Below, piece by piece: positions 24,530 to 36,164 of a stretch of 64,000 bases of DNA (position 1 is the first letter of the stretch; each line of letters starts with the position of its first letter). Origin of the DNA: Harmothoe impar (Eukaryota; Annelida; Polychaeta; Phyllodocida; Polynoidae); assembly GCA_947462335.1 (NCBI GenBank), contig OX381708.1:2666001-2730000 (forward strand). Reading direction: 5' to 3'. Under the pieces are notes generated by a model that made no database searches, was not told where the DNA came from, and saw only the letters and a list, made by a program, of their open reading frames with translations. Made by a program: the position numbers and the translations under genes.

Positions 24530-25307
24530 GTTGTTACCCCAATAAGGTCAAGTAAGGCTTCAGTATGGTGGGACCAGGATGTAAGTTACATGAGTACCCC
24601 CAACCCTAACCATAATATATGGAGGTACAGCACTCAATGGTATTACCCTTAGATGCTACATTAATTAGGTACAGTAGACTCAGAGCTCTAAAGTTAAGTT
24701 TAGGATATTGCAGGAAAGGTGTTAAGTACTAGTGAGAAACCAACCACTACATACACAAATTCAGTCGACTTATTTCACAATTTACGACCACTCACAGAAT
24801 ATATCAACGACACAGAATACATCAACGACACAAGACTTGAACTTAAACCAGTCGTACTTCACACACAGAAAATAAAGGAAACATTTCGTGTTTTAGTTAG
24901 ATAATATGAGCACAGAATGAGACAGAAATGAGACACACGGCGAGGACTACGGCTACGGGCATGCATGTTACTCACACTGCGGGGTCCGTAGGTTTGTCTA
25001 ACCTTGTCAGGCTAATCAGTTCTCTGTGGGTGTCTTATAGCCTTGGTCCGGGTGACCTGAAACAAACCTTCTTTTTTTTTTGGTCTAATGAATCCCCTTC
25101 AATGATAACCCCTACCTGTCCCAGTGTTTTATACCACCAAAGGGATGAGGCTGACCTCCTCCCATGGGTGTAGGGGGTAGCAATTTAACAGTAGTTAAGT
25201 GTTCACCGAAAAGAGAGAAATGAGTAGCTGAAGATGGCAGCAGCGTTCTTTGGACTTCAGACAAGGACCTACGTTAGGGGCACATGTTAGTGGCAGGCTT
25301 ATCTAGT

Positions 25308-25575
25308 GGTTTTATTCAGGGTATCCACTTCAGGTCCAAGTGTAGGAATGACCTGTCAGCGAGGTTTTAATCCACTTCAAGTCCTAGTGTAGGCCTAGTA
25401 TGCATCTTTTATAGAGGTTTTATTCAGGGTGTCCACTTCAGGTCCAAGTGTAGGAATGGCCTGTCAGTGGGGTTTTGAAAAGGGTATCCACTTCTGGTCC
25501 AAGTATAGGCCTAGTATCCATCTTTCATAGAGGTTTTATTCAGGGTATCCATTTCAAGCTCAAGTGCAGAAATAG
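25308..25575. repeat. Tandem repeat of about 112 bp, 2.3 copies
   Basis: ttttattcagggtatccact recurs at about 25,310, 25,421 and 25,533 with shared flanks (ggtccaagtgtagg, ctgtcagtggggtttt). It leads directly into the 40-bp minisatellite. Confidence 0.8.
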
Positions 25576-25599
25576 CCAAGGATGCAGGTTAGAGGCAGG

Positions 25600-27772
25600 C
25601 TTCCTTAGACGTCAGACAAGGACGCATGTTAGCAGCAGGTTTCCCTGGATGTCAGACAAGGACGCACATTACAGGCAGTCTTCCTTTGACGTCAGACCAG
25701 CAAGCACATTAGCGGCAGGTTTATCCTGGAGGTCAGACAAGGACGCACATTAGCAGCAGGGATTCCCTGGACCTCAGACAAGGACGCACTATACCAGCAG
25801 GATTCCCTGGACATCAGACAGGGACGCACTTTACCAGCAGGTTTCTCTGCACGTCAGACAAGGACGCACATTACCAGCGGGTTTCCCTGGACGTCAGACA
25901 AGGACGCACTTTACCGGCAGGTTTCCCTGGACGTCAAACCAGAATGCACATTAGCGGCAGGTTTCCCTGGACGTTAGACAAGGACGCACTTTAGCGGCAG
26001 GCTTCCCTGGACGTCAGACAAGGACGCACTTTTATAGCGGCAGGGATTCCCTGGATGTCAGACAAGGACGCACATTACCAGCCGGTTTCCCTGGATGTCA
26101 GACAAGGGCGCACAATAGCGGCAGGTTTCCCTGGATGTCAGACAAGGGCGCACAATAGCGGCAGGTTTCCCTGGACGTCAAACAAGGACGCACTTTACCA
26201 GCGGGTTTCCCTGGACGTCAGACAAGGACGCACGTAAGGGCAGGGATTCCCTGGACGTCAGACAAGGACGCACATTAGCAGCAGGGATTCCCTGGAGTCA
26301 GACAAGGATGCAGATTAGCAGCAGGGATTCCCTGGATGTCAGACAAGGACGCACATTAGCAGCAGGGATTCCCTGGACGTCAGACAAGGACGCACATTAG
26401 CAGCAGGGATTCCCTGGAGGTCAGACAAGGATGCAGATTAGCAGCAGGGATTCCCTGGACGTCAGACAAGGACGCACATTAGCAGCAGGGATTACCTGGA
26501 CGTCAGACAAGGACGCACATTAGCAGCAGGGATTCCCTGGACGTCAGACAAGGACGCACATTAGCAGCAGGGATTCCCTGGAGGTCAGACAAGGATGCAC
26601 TTTACCGGCAGGGTTGCCTGGGCGTCAGACAAGGACGCACTTTACCGGCTGGTTTCCCTGGACGGCAGACAAGGACGCACTTTACCGGCTGGTTTCCCTG
26701 GACGGCAGACAAGGACGCACTTTACCGGCAGGTTTCCCTGGACGTCAGACAAGGACGCACTTTACCGGCAGGTTTTCCTGGGCATCAGACAAGGACGCAC
26801 GTTAGCGGCAGGTTTCCCGTGACGTGAGACAAGGACGCACTTTACCGGCAGGTTTCCCTGGACGTCAGACCAGGACGCACATTAGCGGCAGGTTTCCCTG
26901 GACGTTAGACAAGGACACATGGAAGCGGCAGGCTTCCCTGGACGTCAGACAAGGACGCACGTAACGGCAGGGATTCCCTGGACGTCAGACAAGGACGCAC
27001 ATTAGCAGCAGGGATTCCCTGGAGTCAGACAAGGACGCACATTAGCAGCAGGGATTCCCTGGAGGTCAGACAAGGACGCACATTAACCGGCAGGTTTCGC
27101 TGGAGGTCAGACAAGGATGCACTTTACCGGCAGGGTTGCCTGGGCGTCAGACAAGGACGCACTTTACCGGCTGGTTTCCCTGGACGGCAGACAAGGACGC
27201 ACTTTACCGGCAGGTTTCCCTGGACGTCAGACAAGGACGCACTTTACCGGCAGGTTTTCCTGGGCATCAGACAAGGACGCACGTTAGCGGCAGGTTTCCC
27301 GTGACGTGAGACAAGGACGCACTTTACCGGCAGGTTTCCCTGGACGTCAGACAAGGACGCATGTTAGGGGCAGGGATTCCCTGGACGCCAGACAAGGACG
27401 CACTTTACCGGCAGGTTTTCCTGGACGCCAAACAAGGACGCACGTAACGGCAGGGATTCCCTGGACGTCAGACAAGGACGCACATTAGCAGCAGGGATTC
27501 CCTGGACGTCAGACGAGGACGCACATTACAGGCAGGCTTCCTTTGACGTCAGACGAGGACGCACATTACAGGCAGGCTTCCTTTGACGTCAGACAAGGAC
27601 GCACTTTACCAGCAGGTTTCCCTGGACGTCAGACAAGGAAGCACATTAGCAGCAGGGTTACCCCGGACGTCAGACAAGGACGCACGTTAGCGGCAGGGAT
27701 ATCCTCGACGTCGGACAAGGACGCACATTAGCCACAGGGATTCCTTGGATGTCAGATGAGGATGCGGCCCAA
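25600..27772. repeat. 40-bp minisatellite, about 53 copies
   Basis: The consensus unit is gacgtcagacaaggacgcac followed by tttaccggcaggtttccctg, with a common variant attagcagcagggattccctg (41-42 bp). Higher-order blocks recur: for example, about 26,575-26,830 resembles 27,090-27,330. A few units carry a full CRE (tgacgtca). The 40-bp period shifts frame each unit, so open frames across it are artefacts. It ends about 125 bp from the endonuclease stop codon. Confidence 0.95.
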
Positions 27773-27897
27773 TTCGAATCCCTTCACAGGCAGACTTTAA
27801 TTTCTGAAGTCCCATCAACATGTAAACATTGAACACGAACAATAAAAGAACACCTTAATCTAGAATATACAAGTCGGATATACTACCATTTCCACTG

Positions 27898-28308
27898 TTA
27901 TGGAATCAGGCAAAATGGGGTGTGTGCCTTGGAGCAATGACGCATCAGCTTGCAGGTCAGGCGGTCGGCGTTGATACTCCGCGTCTCAAGGGTGAGGTGG
28001 TCGCTGTTCGCGCACAACGAGGTGTGGCAGAGATGGGAAACTTCTAATTTGTTGTCTTTTGCGTGAAGGATCCTCGGTTCGTAGTTTTTCAACATGTAGA
28101 CCAGTCTGTGGACGGACATTGGCTTGTTTTTCAGGCCCAGCTCTATGTTAGTAACCGCCTTTACGCCGTATCTTTTGTCTTCACCTTTGCCGTTCGCTGC
28201 CCCCGTCCACAAGAGGCAACCACCCGCACCCTCCACACACCGGTTATGGATCAAGACGAGTTGCTCGTCACACCAGCGCTTGAGTTCGGGCTGGAAGACA
28301 CCTGTAGA
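27898..28308 (-). CDS. I-PpoI-like His-Me finger (zinc-loop) endonuclease domain
   Basis: The open frame extends further upstream but has no ATG before the conserved part. A good acceptor (tttcctctacag) ends at 28,308, so this is probably a last exon, running about 136 codons to a TAA at 27,898. Numbering from a GTG at 28,335, the pattern is C40 (CLLWTGA), H76 (VHRLVYM), S-H101-L-C103-H, C108, H113, N122 (SINADR), C128, C134, H138 and C142. I-PpoI uses His98 and Asn119 for catalysis and metal binding, with zinc ligands Cys41, Cys100, Cys105, His110 and Cys125, Cys132, His134, Cys138, as I recall them. Most line up at a constant offset of about three. All key residues are intact, so it may be active. 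An ATTAAA polyadenylation variant lies at 27,801-27,796 and a TATA-like tataaaaagg at 28,366-28,357. The biological role in animals is unknown to me; a mobile-element origin is an inference. Confidence 0.72.
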   Translation of the reverse strand, partial: STGVFQPELKRWCDEQLVLIHNRCVEGAGGCLLWTGAANGKGEDKRYGVKAVTNIELGLKNKPMSVHRLVYMLKNYEPRILHAKDNKLEVSHLCHTSLCANSDHLTLETRSINADRLTCKLMRHCSKAHTPFCLIP

Positions 28309-28356
28309 GGAAATAGGTTTAAACGAGGGTTCCACTCTATGTTTACTGGGACAAGT

Positions 28357-28366
28357 CCTTTTTATA
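28357..28366 (-). promoter_or_regulatory. TATA-box-like motif upstream of the endonuclease ORF
   Basis: The minus strand reads tataaaaagg about 30 bp before the GTG that opens the recorded frame. It could set a start site near 28,333, but no ATG follows until inside the domain. Either the transcript is spliced from further upstream and this motif is chance, or the gene has lost its start. Confidence 0.3.
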
Positions 28367-29091
28367 CTATGAACCGAAAAAGTGATCGAGCTGTCACTGG
28401 GGTCATGGGAAACGACTCTTGTAACATAACAGTGATCTTGAGAAAATTAGGTCTGAAAAGCCAAAGGCCTTTTTTGAAACAAGACATGTTTTGATTGTAA
28501 TTTCACATCAAGATCAAGAAAAACCTCTCACACTCTAGGTCATATTATTGAAGCCTTCATAATCAATAGCCATCCAACCACCAACATACTAGTATGCTGG
28601 TCACACAATCATGTCAACAAACCTGCATGGTCAGCCATCTTGGAAGTGAATCATTTCATTTCTGACCCAACCCAAATGCACCCCCAAAGAATTCCTTCAC
28701 AACAAACAACCATGCTTACATAGCTCACTCATGATGATGGTAATTTATTCTGGCTCCTTTCTCATCTCTAACACAATTTCCAAAAAAATACCAAACTATT
28801 TAGACCACTCAGAACTCATCTGGTATTCACTGCAGACTGAATCTTTCCCTAATTATGCACTCACTCACCCCCAACACCAAACTTGGCCACTGTCTTTTCA
28901 TGACCCTCACCCCACACCAAACCTGGGGCACTGTCTTCTCATGATCTCCCACAGCAACAAACAACCAAAAACACACTTTCTCCTCTTCACACACCACTCC
29001 TAACTAACAGTAAGTCACAGCATTTTGTCTTTGGCTGCTGTAATCTGCCTGGACAGATGGATGCCTTCTCTAGCCTACATTAGAGCTTTTT

Positions 29092-29443
29092 TTCACAATT
29101 TCCGAGTGCCGAAAATTTGCGTATCGTCTTCTGCGCCGGCCTTATTATGGCCTGGGGACACTGTCACTGCCTTGAGGGTTGTAGATCTGAATCTCCTCTC
29201 TTCAGGAAACTTTGAATTTCGAAAATCGGTTGGTAAACAGCCCAGTAAATGAGATTTTTCTCAGACATGATTTTTGACATTTTGTTCCAATTTCCGAGTG
29301 CCGAAAATTTGCGTATCGTCTTCTGCGCCGGCCTTACTATGGCCTAGGGACACTGCCACTGCTTTGTCGGTTGTAGATCTGAATCTCCTCTTTGCAGGAA
29401 ACTTTGAATTTCGGAAATCGGTTGGTAAACAGCTGAGCAAATG
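29092..29443 (+). repeat. Tandem duplicate of a block of about 160 bp
   Basis: Segment 29,098-29,252 and segment 29,291-29,442 are about 92% alike. Both hold the same open plus-strand frame of about 52 codons, starting FRVPKICVSSSAPALLWP and ending at the same TGA after GNFEFRKSVGKQ. Several differences are silent and several are not. The peptide is unknown to me. This could be a duplicated exon or a non-coding repeat. Confidence 0.7.
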
Positions 29444-30201
29444 ACAGTTATGCCAGAAAAGTTTATTTTAATTTTATTCAATTTGACAAATTCAGGGAGT
29501 GGTCATTTTAAAAAAACAGGGGGTGGTGTATTTATTTTTATTGGGAGGGTGGGTGGGCATAAATAATTCACACCTCTGTTCTGTTAAAAGGGAGACATGG
29601 AGTTTTGTCTGATATGAAGACTAGATCCACATGTAAGGTGAGTGGGGGGGGAGGTTCAGAGATACCAAAGAAATCAAGCCAACACTTTTTATTTATTTCA
29701 AGAATAACTACTCAGACTTATTTTTATTAAAGTTCTGCCTTAGGGCCAAGTCATTTATTACTAGCTGAGGGGCTTGGTGGATTTTCCTGAAATGACACCA
29801 TTTTTGCCTACCCAATCACTAATTAGCTGAAATTAATCTCCACCCCCCCCCCCTCCAAAAGAATCTGATGCTCCTGTGGAATCAGGCTTGGTCCGGAGTA
29901 TTTCAATGGACCATGTTTAGTTTTGCCCCCCCCCCCCACCACTGAAGGCCTGTTTTTGTGTATACCCCCACCCCCGCTACATCCACCCCCACCCCAAGGT
30001 CAAAAAAAGGTCACTCCCTTAGCTGGACCTGAACCTGATTTAAAGTTTTGACCATGTGTTGACATTTGATGTACACATGGACACTTTTACAGTGCCTTCC
30101 CATCCCCTGCTGTTACAATAGGATCACACCCTGAACAATAACACAACACATCGTACATTCATGATTCTATTTTCTGATTTCACTTTTTTTTTTGCACACA
30201 G

Positions 30202-30300
30202 GGTTATATTCTGCCTGCCTCCGATGTGTACCACGAGACGTCGTCGTCTGGCGCTGCGAGTGGGTTGAAGCCGTCACACGTACTGCAGTCCCCATACACG
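30202..30300 (+). CDS. Possible internal exon, unknown protein
   Basis: A long T-run and tttgcacacag lead into 99 nt that end in CCATACACG before gtaagc. The frame is open for 33 codons (begins GYILPASDVYHETSSS, ends LQSPYT) and both edges are phase 0. CpG content is higher than in the flanks. Joined in phase to 31,083-31,161 and 31,438-31,514 it forms one open frame with a stop only in the last. I do not recognise the protein; transcript evidence is lacking. Confidence 0.4.
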
Positions 30301-31082
30301 GTAAGCAACTGGGCTCAAAGTCTGACCCAGAATGTCTACCTACCTGTGCCTTCATGTCTAAACCAGATAACAATTGTATTTCTGTTTGAATCTTTCTTTT
30401 CTTCGATATAAAAGCTTTTACTTCATGTGTATGCAGATGTAACCCTTTTATACAGGGGACATTGTCTTTCTGTGTGCTCCTTCCTTCACACTAGTTCTAC
30501 AGAAATGTACCTGTTGAAAGCTTGCCAACCTTTAACTCACCTTTCACCAACCAGGGACCATGTGGTTCTGCACACAAGTTTTAAAATCAAAAGATATTCT
30601 ATTCCATTTAGTAGAACCAACCACATTTTACTAGAAGCTGTGATCTTGAATGAACATACAGTTTTCAGTGCACCATTCTCAACATTAAATAAAACCAAGA
30701 CTGAATATCTTCACATTTTCTAGATATCTTCCCACAGTTTATCTATAGCCACCTGTTCCTTGCAGGAGCCTTTGTTGATGTGGTCCGTGGACTGTGACTG
30801 TAGCAGAAAAGACCAGTGCTTGGTCTGCCACTAATGCACAACACCAATTCTACTTCCCATTGATTCCTATGTGAGCCTCTCAAATCTGTTCTTTCCGTGT
30901 GACAACTAGCTCGGTCTATGCGAGTGAGACCCAGTTCATGGTGACATTAAATTATAATGATTTTATATATTGCTTTAAAAATAATTATGAACCCAGTGTT
31001 ACCTGCAACACTGATTTACCTTTAATGTATCTGCTAATTTATAAATGTGTCTAACGATGTAACCCTTTGTCCTTTCATACAG

Positions 31083-31161
31083 GGGACTTTGTCTTTCCGT
31101 GTGGCCGGTTGTCAGGTTCCAAGATCCAGCAGACTTGTGATGCAGCAGCACCAGAGGTCAG
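31083..31161 (+). CDS. Possible internal exon, unknown protein
   Basis: The acceptor is cctttcatacag and the donor ggtaagt. The 79 nt encode GTLSFRVAGCQVPRSSRLV and then MQQHQRS plus one base. The phase follows from 30,300 and leads into 31,438. A near copy of its acceptor and first 25 bp sits at 30,438-30,483 (tttatacaggggacattgtc), but there the frame closes after 12 codons, so that copy looks like a decoy or an early-stop alternative exon. Confidence 0.4.
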
Positions 31162-31437
31162 GTAAGTGTAAGCTTTAATGAAGCCACATGTAACATATGT
31201 ACAAGACAGAATGTGCACAGAATTAAAACTAGAGACATATTTTATTGAAGGTTGAATAAAACAATGAAATATACACTGAATCACCATGACCGACCGAGAC
31301 CATGTGCATTTTGATGACCAGCGCGACAGTACCATAAATTATCCTTTATTCACGTCTCTTTTAGTCTACCCTTTGATGCACTACTTGACATGGAGCAAAA
31401 TAATCATAATGTTTTCCTTTGTTTTTTCTGATTCCAG

Positions 31438-31514
31438 AATCTGTGTGTTTGACCGGTCCTACTGAGACGATTCTCCTCACGGATCAACCTCTCAGACCCA
31501 GCCTCTTCATGTGA
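31438..31514 (+). CDS. Possible last coding exon, unknown protein
   Basis: The acceptor is ttttttctgattccag. After completing the split codon from the previous exon, the frame reads ESVCLTGPTETILLTDQPLR and then PSLFM before TGA at 31,512. Overlapping AATAAA signals on this strand at 32,036-32,046 could end the transcript, with a MITE copy inside the 3' UTR. The three exons together give 85 residues with no recognised domain. Three phase-matched exons with good splice signals are suggestive, not proof. Confidence 0.38.
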
Positions 31515-31533
31515 GACTGCTATAGCTTTGTCT

Positions 31534-31800
31534 CTACAGTGACAATTCTTGTAAAATATCAAAATGTCCATTTATACAACCTTTATGTGTAAACACTTTA
31601 CCACAGTTAGAGCATCTATGTGGCTTCTCTCCTGTATGGATCATCATGTGTTCATTTATACCACCTGTATGTGTGATTGCTTTCCTGTGTAGAGCAGCAT
31701 GTGCTGGGTTAAAGTGGACAAGGGTGAGGCCTCGCTCACATCCTATTTAAACTGCCTGCTACTCTGAACTATTTACCACAGTCAGAGCAGTCAGTCATCA
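31534..31800 (-). pseudogene. Broken C2H2 zinc-finger gene fragment
   Basis: Read on the minus strand, the segment starts with TDCSDCGK and a stop (TAG at 31,769). After a change of frame it has LTQHMLLYTGK near 31,710, and after another change KAITHTGGINEHMMIHTGEK followed by PHRCSNCGKVFTHKG. HTGEKPH and CSNCGK are the linker and Cys pair of tandem C2H2 zinc fingers. The stop, the frame breaks and the loss of whole fingers mark it as a relic of a KRAB-type-length finger array; I see no intact finger gene in the window. It lies antisense to the 3' side of the possible plus-strand gene. Confidence 0.72.
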
Positions 31801-31808
31801 TGTGTATC

Positions 31809-32005
31809 TTAAACCCTTCAAGGACAGCATAACGGTTTAATGTATCATGCCCTTGGTTGTCATGATGCATGAATGCAGCCCAGGTGAGTAACTTGCCAGT
31901 GCTGCATTCATACATCATGCCACCCTGAAGGGTCGGTATGATGCACCAATGCAACACCGGCGAGTTACTCGTCCGGACTGCATTGGCGCAACATGACGAC
32001 ACGTG
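31809..32005. mobile_element. Family-P MITE
   Basis: It starts TTAAACCCTTCAAGGACAGC and has two full modules (about 31,860-31,918 and 31,938-31,995) split by accctgaagggt. The right terminus is lost. It lies inside the putative 3' UTR of the plus-strand exon set. Confidence 0.7.
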
Positions 32006-32049
32006 TGAAGTGCCTCAATAATTCATGTAGTTTCTAATAAAATAAACAT

Positions 32050-35000
32050 GATTAAACCATAGTCAGTGTCTGCCTCTTGTTGTTATTAAACCTACATGTA
32101 AAACAAGTGTTACTGTGTGGAAAGTTTAGAGTCACTGCACCTTCATTTAGGGGCTCGATGTGCCACCTGCCACATCTAGAGTAGCATACCACATGCAATC
32201 AAGTTTCCCGAAAGCTTAATAATTGTCCGATTCACTAGCCGTAAAGACTGGCACATAGCCCTGAGTGTGGAGAACGCTGCTAAAATGTCAGACCTCATGA
32301 TTGAGCCCTTCCCTTGTAGCAAAGACTAAAAACGAGTGACACGGGTGGTGAAAAGAGACAACATTTTCGACATTTAAATCAACTTTGCTTTGGGTTCCAT
32401 CCATAGAATCCTTAATAATGGTCCGATTGTAAAACCGTTAAGACTGACATGTAGCCAGGACTGCTGGCAACAGGGCAATATGTGGGGAGATGATCTGTGA
32501 CTGTTTCCCTAGCCGCAGCGACCATAATGGCTATCGTCGGCCAGTGCTGAAAATCAACATCTCAATATTTTCTTATAAACATCCACCTCTGAACATCATC
32601 CAAAACACAAAAAAAAAATCAAATTGTGCTCACCTCTTGATGTGAAAACTGCTGCTGAGAGAAGGCTCTATTGTTTCAAACAGTTAGTCTTTAATCTTTG
32701 GTAGATTAATAGTCAACTGCTACTATATATTTACTGAAAGGGAAGACAAGACAAGGCGCATGTTTGTGTTATCATCGGTTTGGTTTATTCTTATTCACCT
32801 AGTTATGTTTCACAATCTGAGTGCCCCTGCTGTGTGTCATAATCCATACAGCTACAGAAAAAAACAAGTCCCTATGTTAAACCTGCCGTGTTACAATCTT
32901 CAATAAGCACCTGTCTATACAAAACATACCGGGGCCTCTTCACTTGGTCCACTTCCACCTGCCTCGCGGGCACGTCACGAGGTCACCTATCCTGTCTCCA
33001 CACGTCTCTCCACAACCCCACCGTCACTGCTACTACATGAGCTATTTCATATTGCAACTTAAATACTTTTCATCAGGATACAGCGGCAGATAAATTACGA
33101 AGCAAGGGGGTGATGTACACTATATTATTGGATAAATAGCAAAACACTTTCGCATTCACAAATACTCAATGAAAACATGTTTCTATATTCGGGAGAATGT
33201 CATCTAAAAACAAAGAGCTCCACATCGCACGAGACACAGTAGTTTTTATTATTGTTGTAGAACTTTGGCACTCTAATCTCGGGAGTCTGTCGGAATGGGT
33301 TCCCTGTTTACGCGGTGGTCTTCAAGTCATCAAAACAAAGCCACCGACAATACCAGTCAGAAGCAAAATATATATCACCAAGCTGAACACATAACTGGAT
33401 GTGGAAACTTTGTTTACCAAACGACACATTGGGAAACGCTGTTCTAAATGTTGTCTCACTCTTTATCAAAACCCTACAACACACGACAGGCCTCTGACGG
33501 ACATGCTGCCAGAAACATAAATTAGAGCTATTATACATATTCATCACTGGCACAAATATTTACTGGTGATGTCACTGTCCCCCGTGCCTTCGTTCAGTCA
33601 TGCGTCTAACCCATTCTTCATCATTGGTCTACAAGTACACATTGCTATACTCGCCGTGATCTTAAAGTCTCTAGTGTTTAATACCAGAAAGAAGGCCATA
33701 CTAAGTGTTCCTATCTCTTTACATGTTTAATTCAGCGTCTACTGCCTAGTTTGTTCATGACAACACTTTCTATGTGGTCCATGCGAGACACTTCTAAATA
33801 TATTTTTTGTCGACTTGCGCTGATATGTTCATGGATTGATACATTATGATCACTTTGATTGCCAGATATTCACCAAGTGCAGTTTACTGCTTTATTTTAG
33901 TCTCCACTTCAGCCTCTTTAGTATGACAAGTCAATCTGCTGCAATTAAAAGTACTGAACTATTAGATACAGTGGGCAGAGGCGCATACTTAACAACGGTA
34001 TTGTACGGCATCTAATACCTCACGTATAGAACAGTGGAAATGGCACTATCTTTCATGTCCAATAACCTTACATGTAAACATGGCCACAATCTATACCTGG
34101 GATCACAACACCTGCATCTTCAGGTAACGTCTAACCTATCCGCCCTAGTGTCGTACTTTACACATCATTTACACAAAGCAACTTCTATAGATACCACTCA
34201 ACTATGAATGCACTGAAATCAGGGTTCAACTATTGTTTTATTTGATCACTCTCACAGTGCTGACATATTATAACCACTATACGGTGCAATACATTTTCCT
34301 TGTCTTACTAGATACCTGATTTCTCTGTCGTTTATACAAATGTACACAAGAGTGGGAATCTGCTGGACTACAATAGAATCAACGGTTTTAAAATTTCTGA
34401 ATTTTCGCACATTGTTTTGGTTAATTTCTTCATCGAATGAACTTGGAATAGCACCCTTTGCAATACTGCACATCAGTTAAGACTATGCACGTAGAGAGAA
34501 TACAATCAGATACATGCAACTGAAACACTTTGATTTTGACCAACAGAGACTTGAGTATTTGCCTGGCCGTGTGGTTTGTGGCGGTTGTGTGCATAGCTAA
34601 GACAGCGAGTAGTGGACACTTACCAACGTCACAAAGTACAAAAACAGGTTACGCCTTGCGTAGCAGGCACTGCTGCCGTTTTACTCAGTAGGGAGTCCCT
34701 CTACACACATATACACATGTTCCAGCGGCAATGTAAATCTCATAGGAAAACAATGCATCACCTAGCTTCTAGGTGTAAAATAAAACAACTGAGGAAAAAC
34801 CACATCTACAGTATTTCTGCATAGAAACCTCTTGAGTCATCTTTCCAAAAGCTTCCTCTGTGCTTGACTTGATTGATCAAAGTTAGCACAATGAACTGTA
34901 ATTTAGACGGTGCAACAAGCAGCATACGGTACTTCCCCTAATATACACAAAGTATTAAAACTTAAAATACACAGTATATCATACAGTGAAATCATCTCAA

Positions 35001-36164
35001 AGATAGGCCATCAAAATCCAGTTTAGAATTTCTGATGTACAATAATAAGTATAATATAATATAAGATAATACATTTTGTACAAAATATACACTACCTATG
35101 ATATACTGGTACCATTCTATAGGTCTTTCTCAGACACACAAAAGAATTTGTTACACATTTTGAATCCACCAATTTGATAAAAGAACACAACTTCTCTCTC
35201 AGCCTGGATACCAATATATTTATATCGGTGCAGTTTTCTTGTTGGGCATTATACGGTTTTGACGTAATGAGTTTTTCAGGAAGACTCTTTAATAGTATGC
35301 AGACTACACACCCCTTCAGTATCAAGGTAAACAAACTTCAGTGTTTCTATAAATGTCGAATGAAGCCTGACAATTGAAACACTTAATGATCAAATTCTCA
35401 ATATCTTTTGTAAGACTTTGTTGCTATTCTTTGTCAATTGAAGTTGATAACAGGTCTCTATCATTTAAGACACTTGATTCTAGAATGACTCGAATTAAAC
35501 TTTCCTAACCCTAACAGTTTATATTGTTTACATACTGGTCCACGATGAGTTTTGATTTGTGTAAAAAGATTAGCTTTCACGTTAGGTTATTCCTTAAACA
35601 TGAAGGTATATGACAGAAGTCTGCCCGGTTGTCACTTGTTGGACATGCTCTGTGCATATAAATGTGACAAAGGAGTGTTTATCAACAAGAGCCGGGTGAC
35701 TGTCTGGACACTGTAAAGCTGGGGCTGTGGTTGAGTTGGTGCCACACGGTGCTATAGCAGCACAGACTGAGTGTGAGGACACCTGTCTGCTAGATGTCCA
35801 CACACCTACAGCTGTACATGGTGCTGCAGCTGGTAGTCAAACACTGCTATATACAAACACATGCTGCCCCTGCTGCTGCTGCTGCCTACAGGCTGCTGGG
35901 GTGGCAGCTACAGTGTAGTATGTATAGGGGCAGCAGGAGGCTGGCAGTCAGCACACAGCAGCCACACACACAATGTCTGCCACCTTCTCTGGGGCACCAG
36001 CCAGCGCTTGCTGCACATCAAGCTAGATGAAAAGGGTGCTGTATGACTAGCAGTGGAAAAGCTTCCTGTACAGTAACTTGCTGGTGGTATGACATAAGTC
36101 TGTTGTTGACAGCAGGCTCACTTGGGCAGTAGTGTATCTTCAGAGGTAGCTGGATATACGGGTC
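32050..36164. other. Probable 3' UTR and downstream region of the USP6NL-like gene
   Basis: No exon is recognised. The part nearest the stop (35,700-36,160) is relatively GC-rich with a CTG run at 35,871-35,886. The remainder is AT-rich single-copy-looking sequence and could contain the 3' UTR, the terminator and intergenic DNA. Confidence 0.4.
34237..34242 (-). terminator. Candidate polyadenylation signal for the USP6NL-like gene
   Basis: AATAAA on the minus strand lies about 1.9 kb after the stop codon. Others occur further down (for example near 33,890), so the true 3' end is not decided by sequence alone. Confidence 0.25.

Noticed and set aside
25600..27772. CRISPR-like array
   Set aside because: The units are contiguous 40-bp tandem repeats without unique spacers, in animal DNA.
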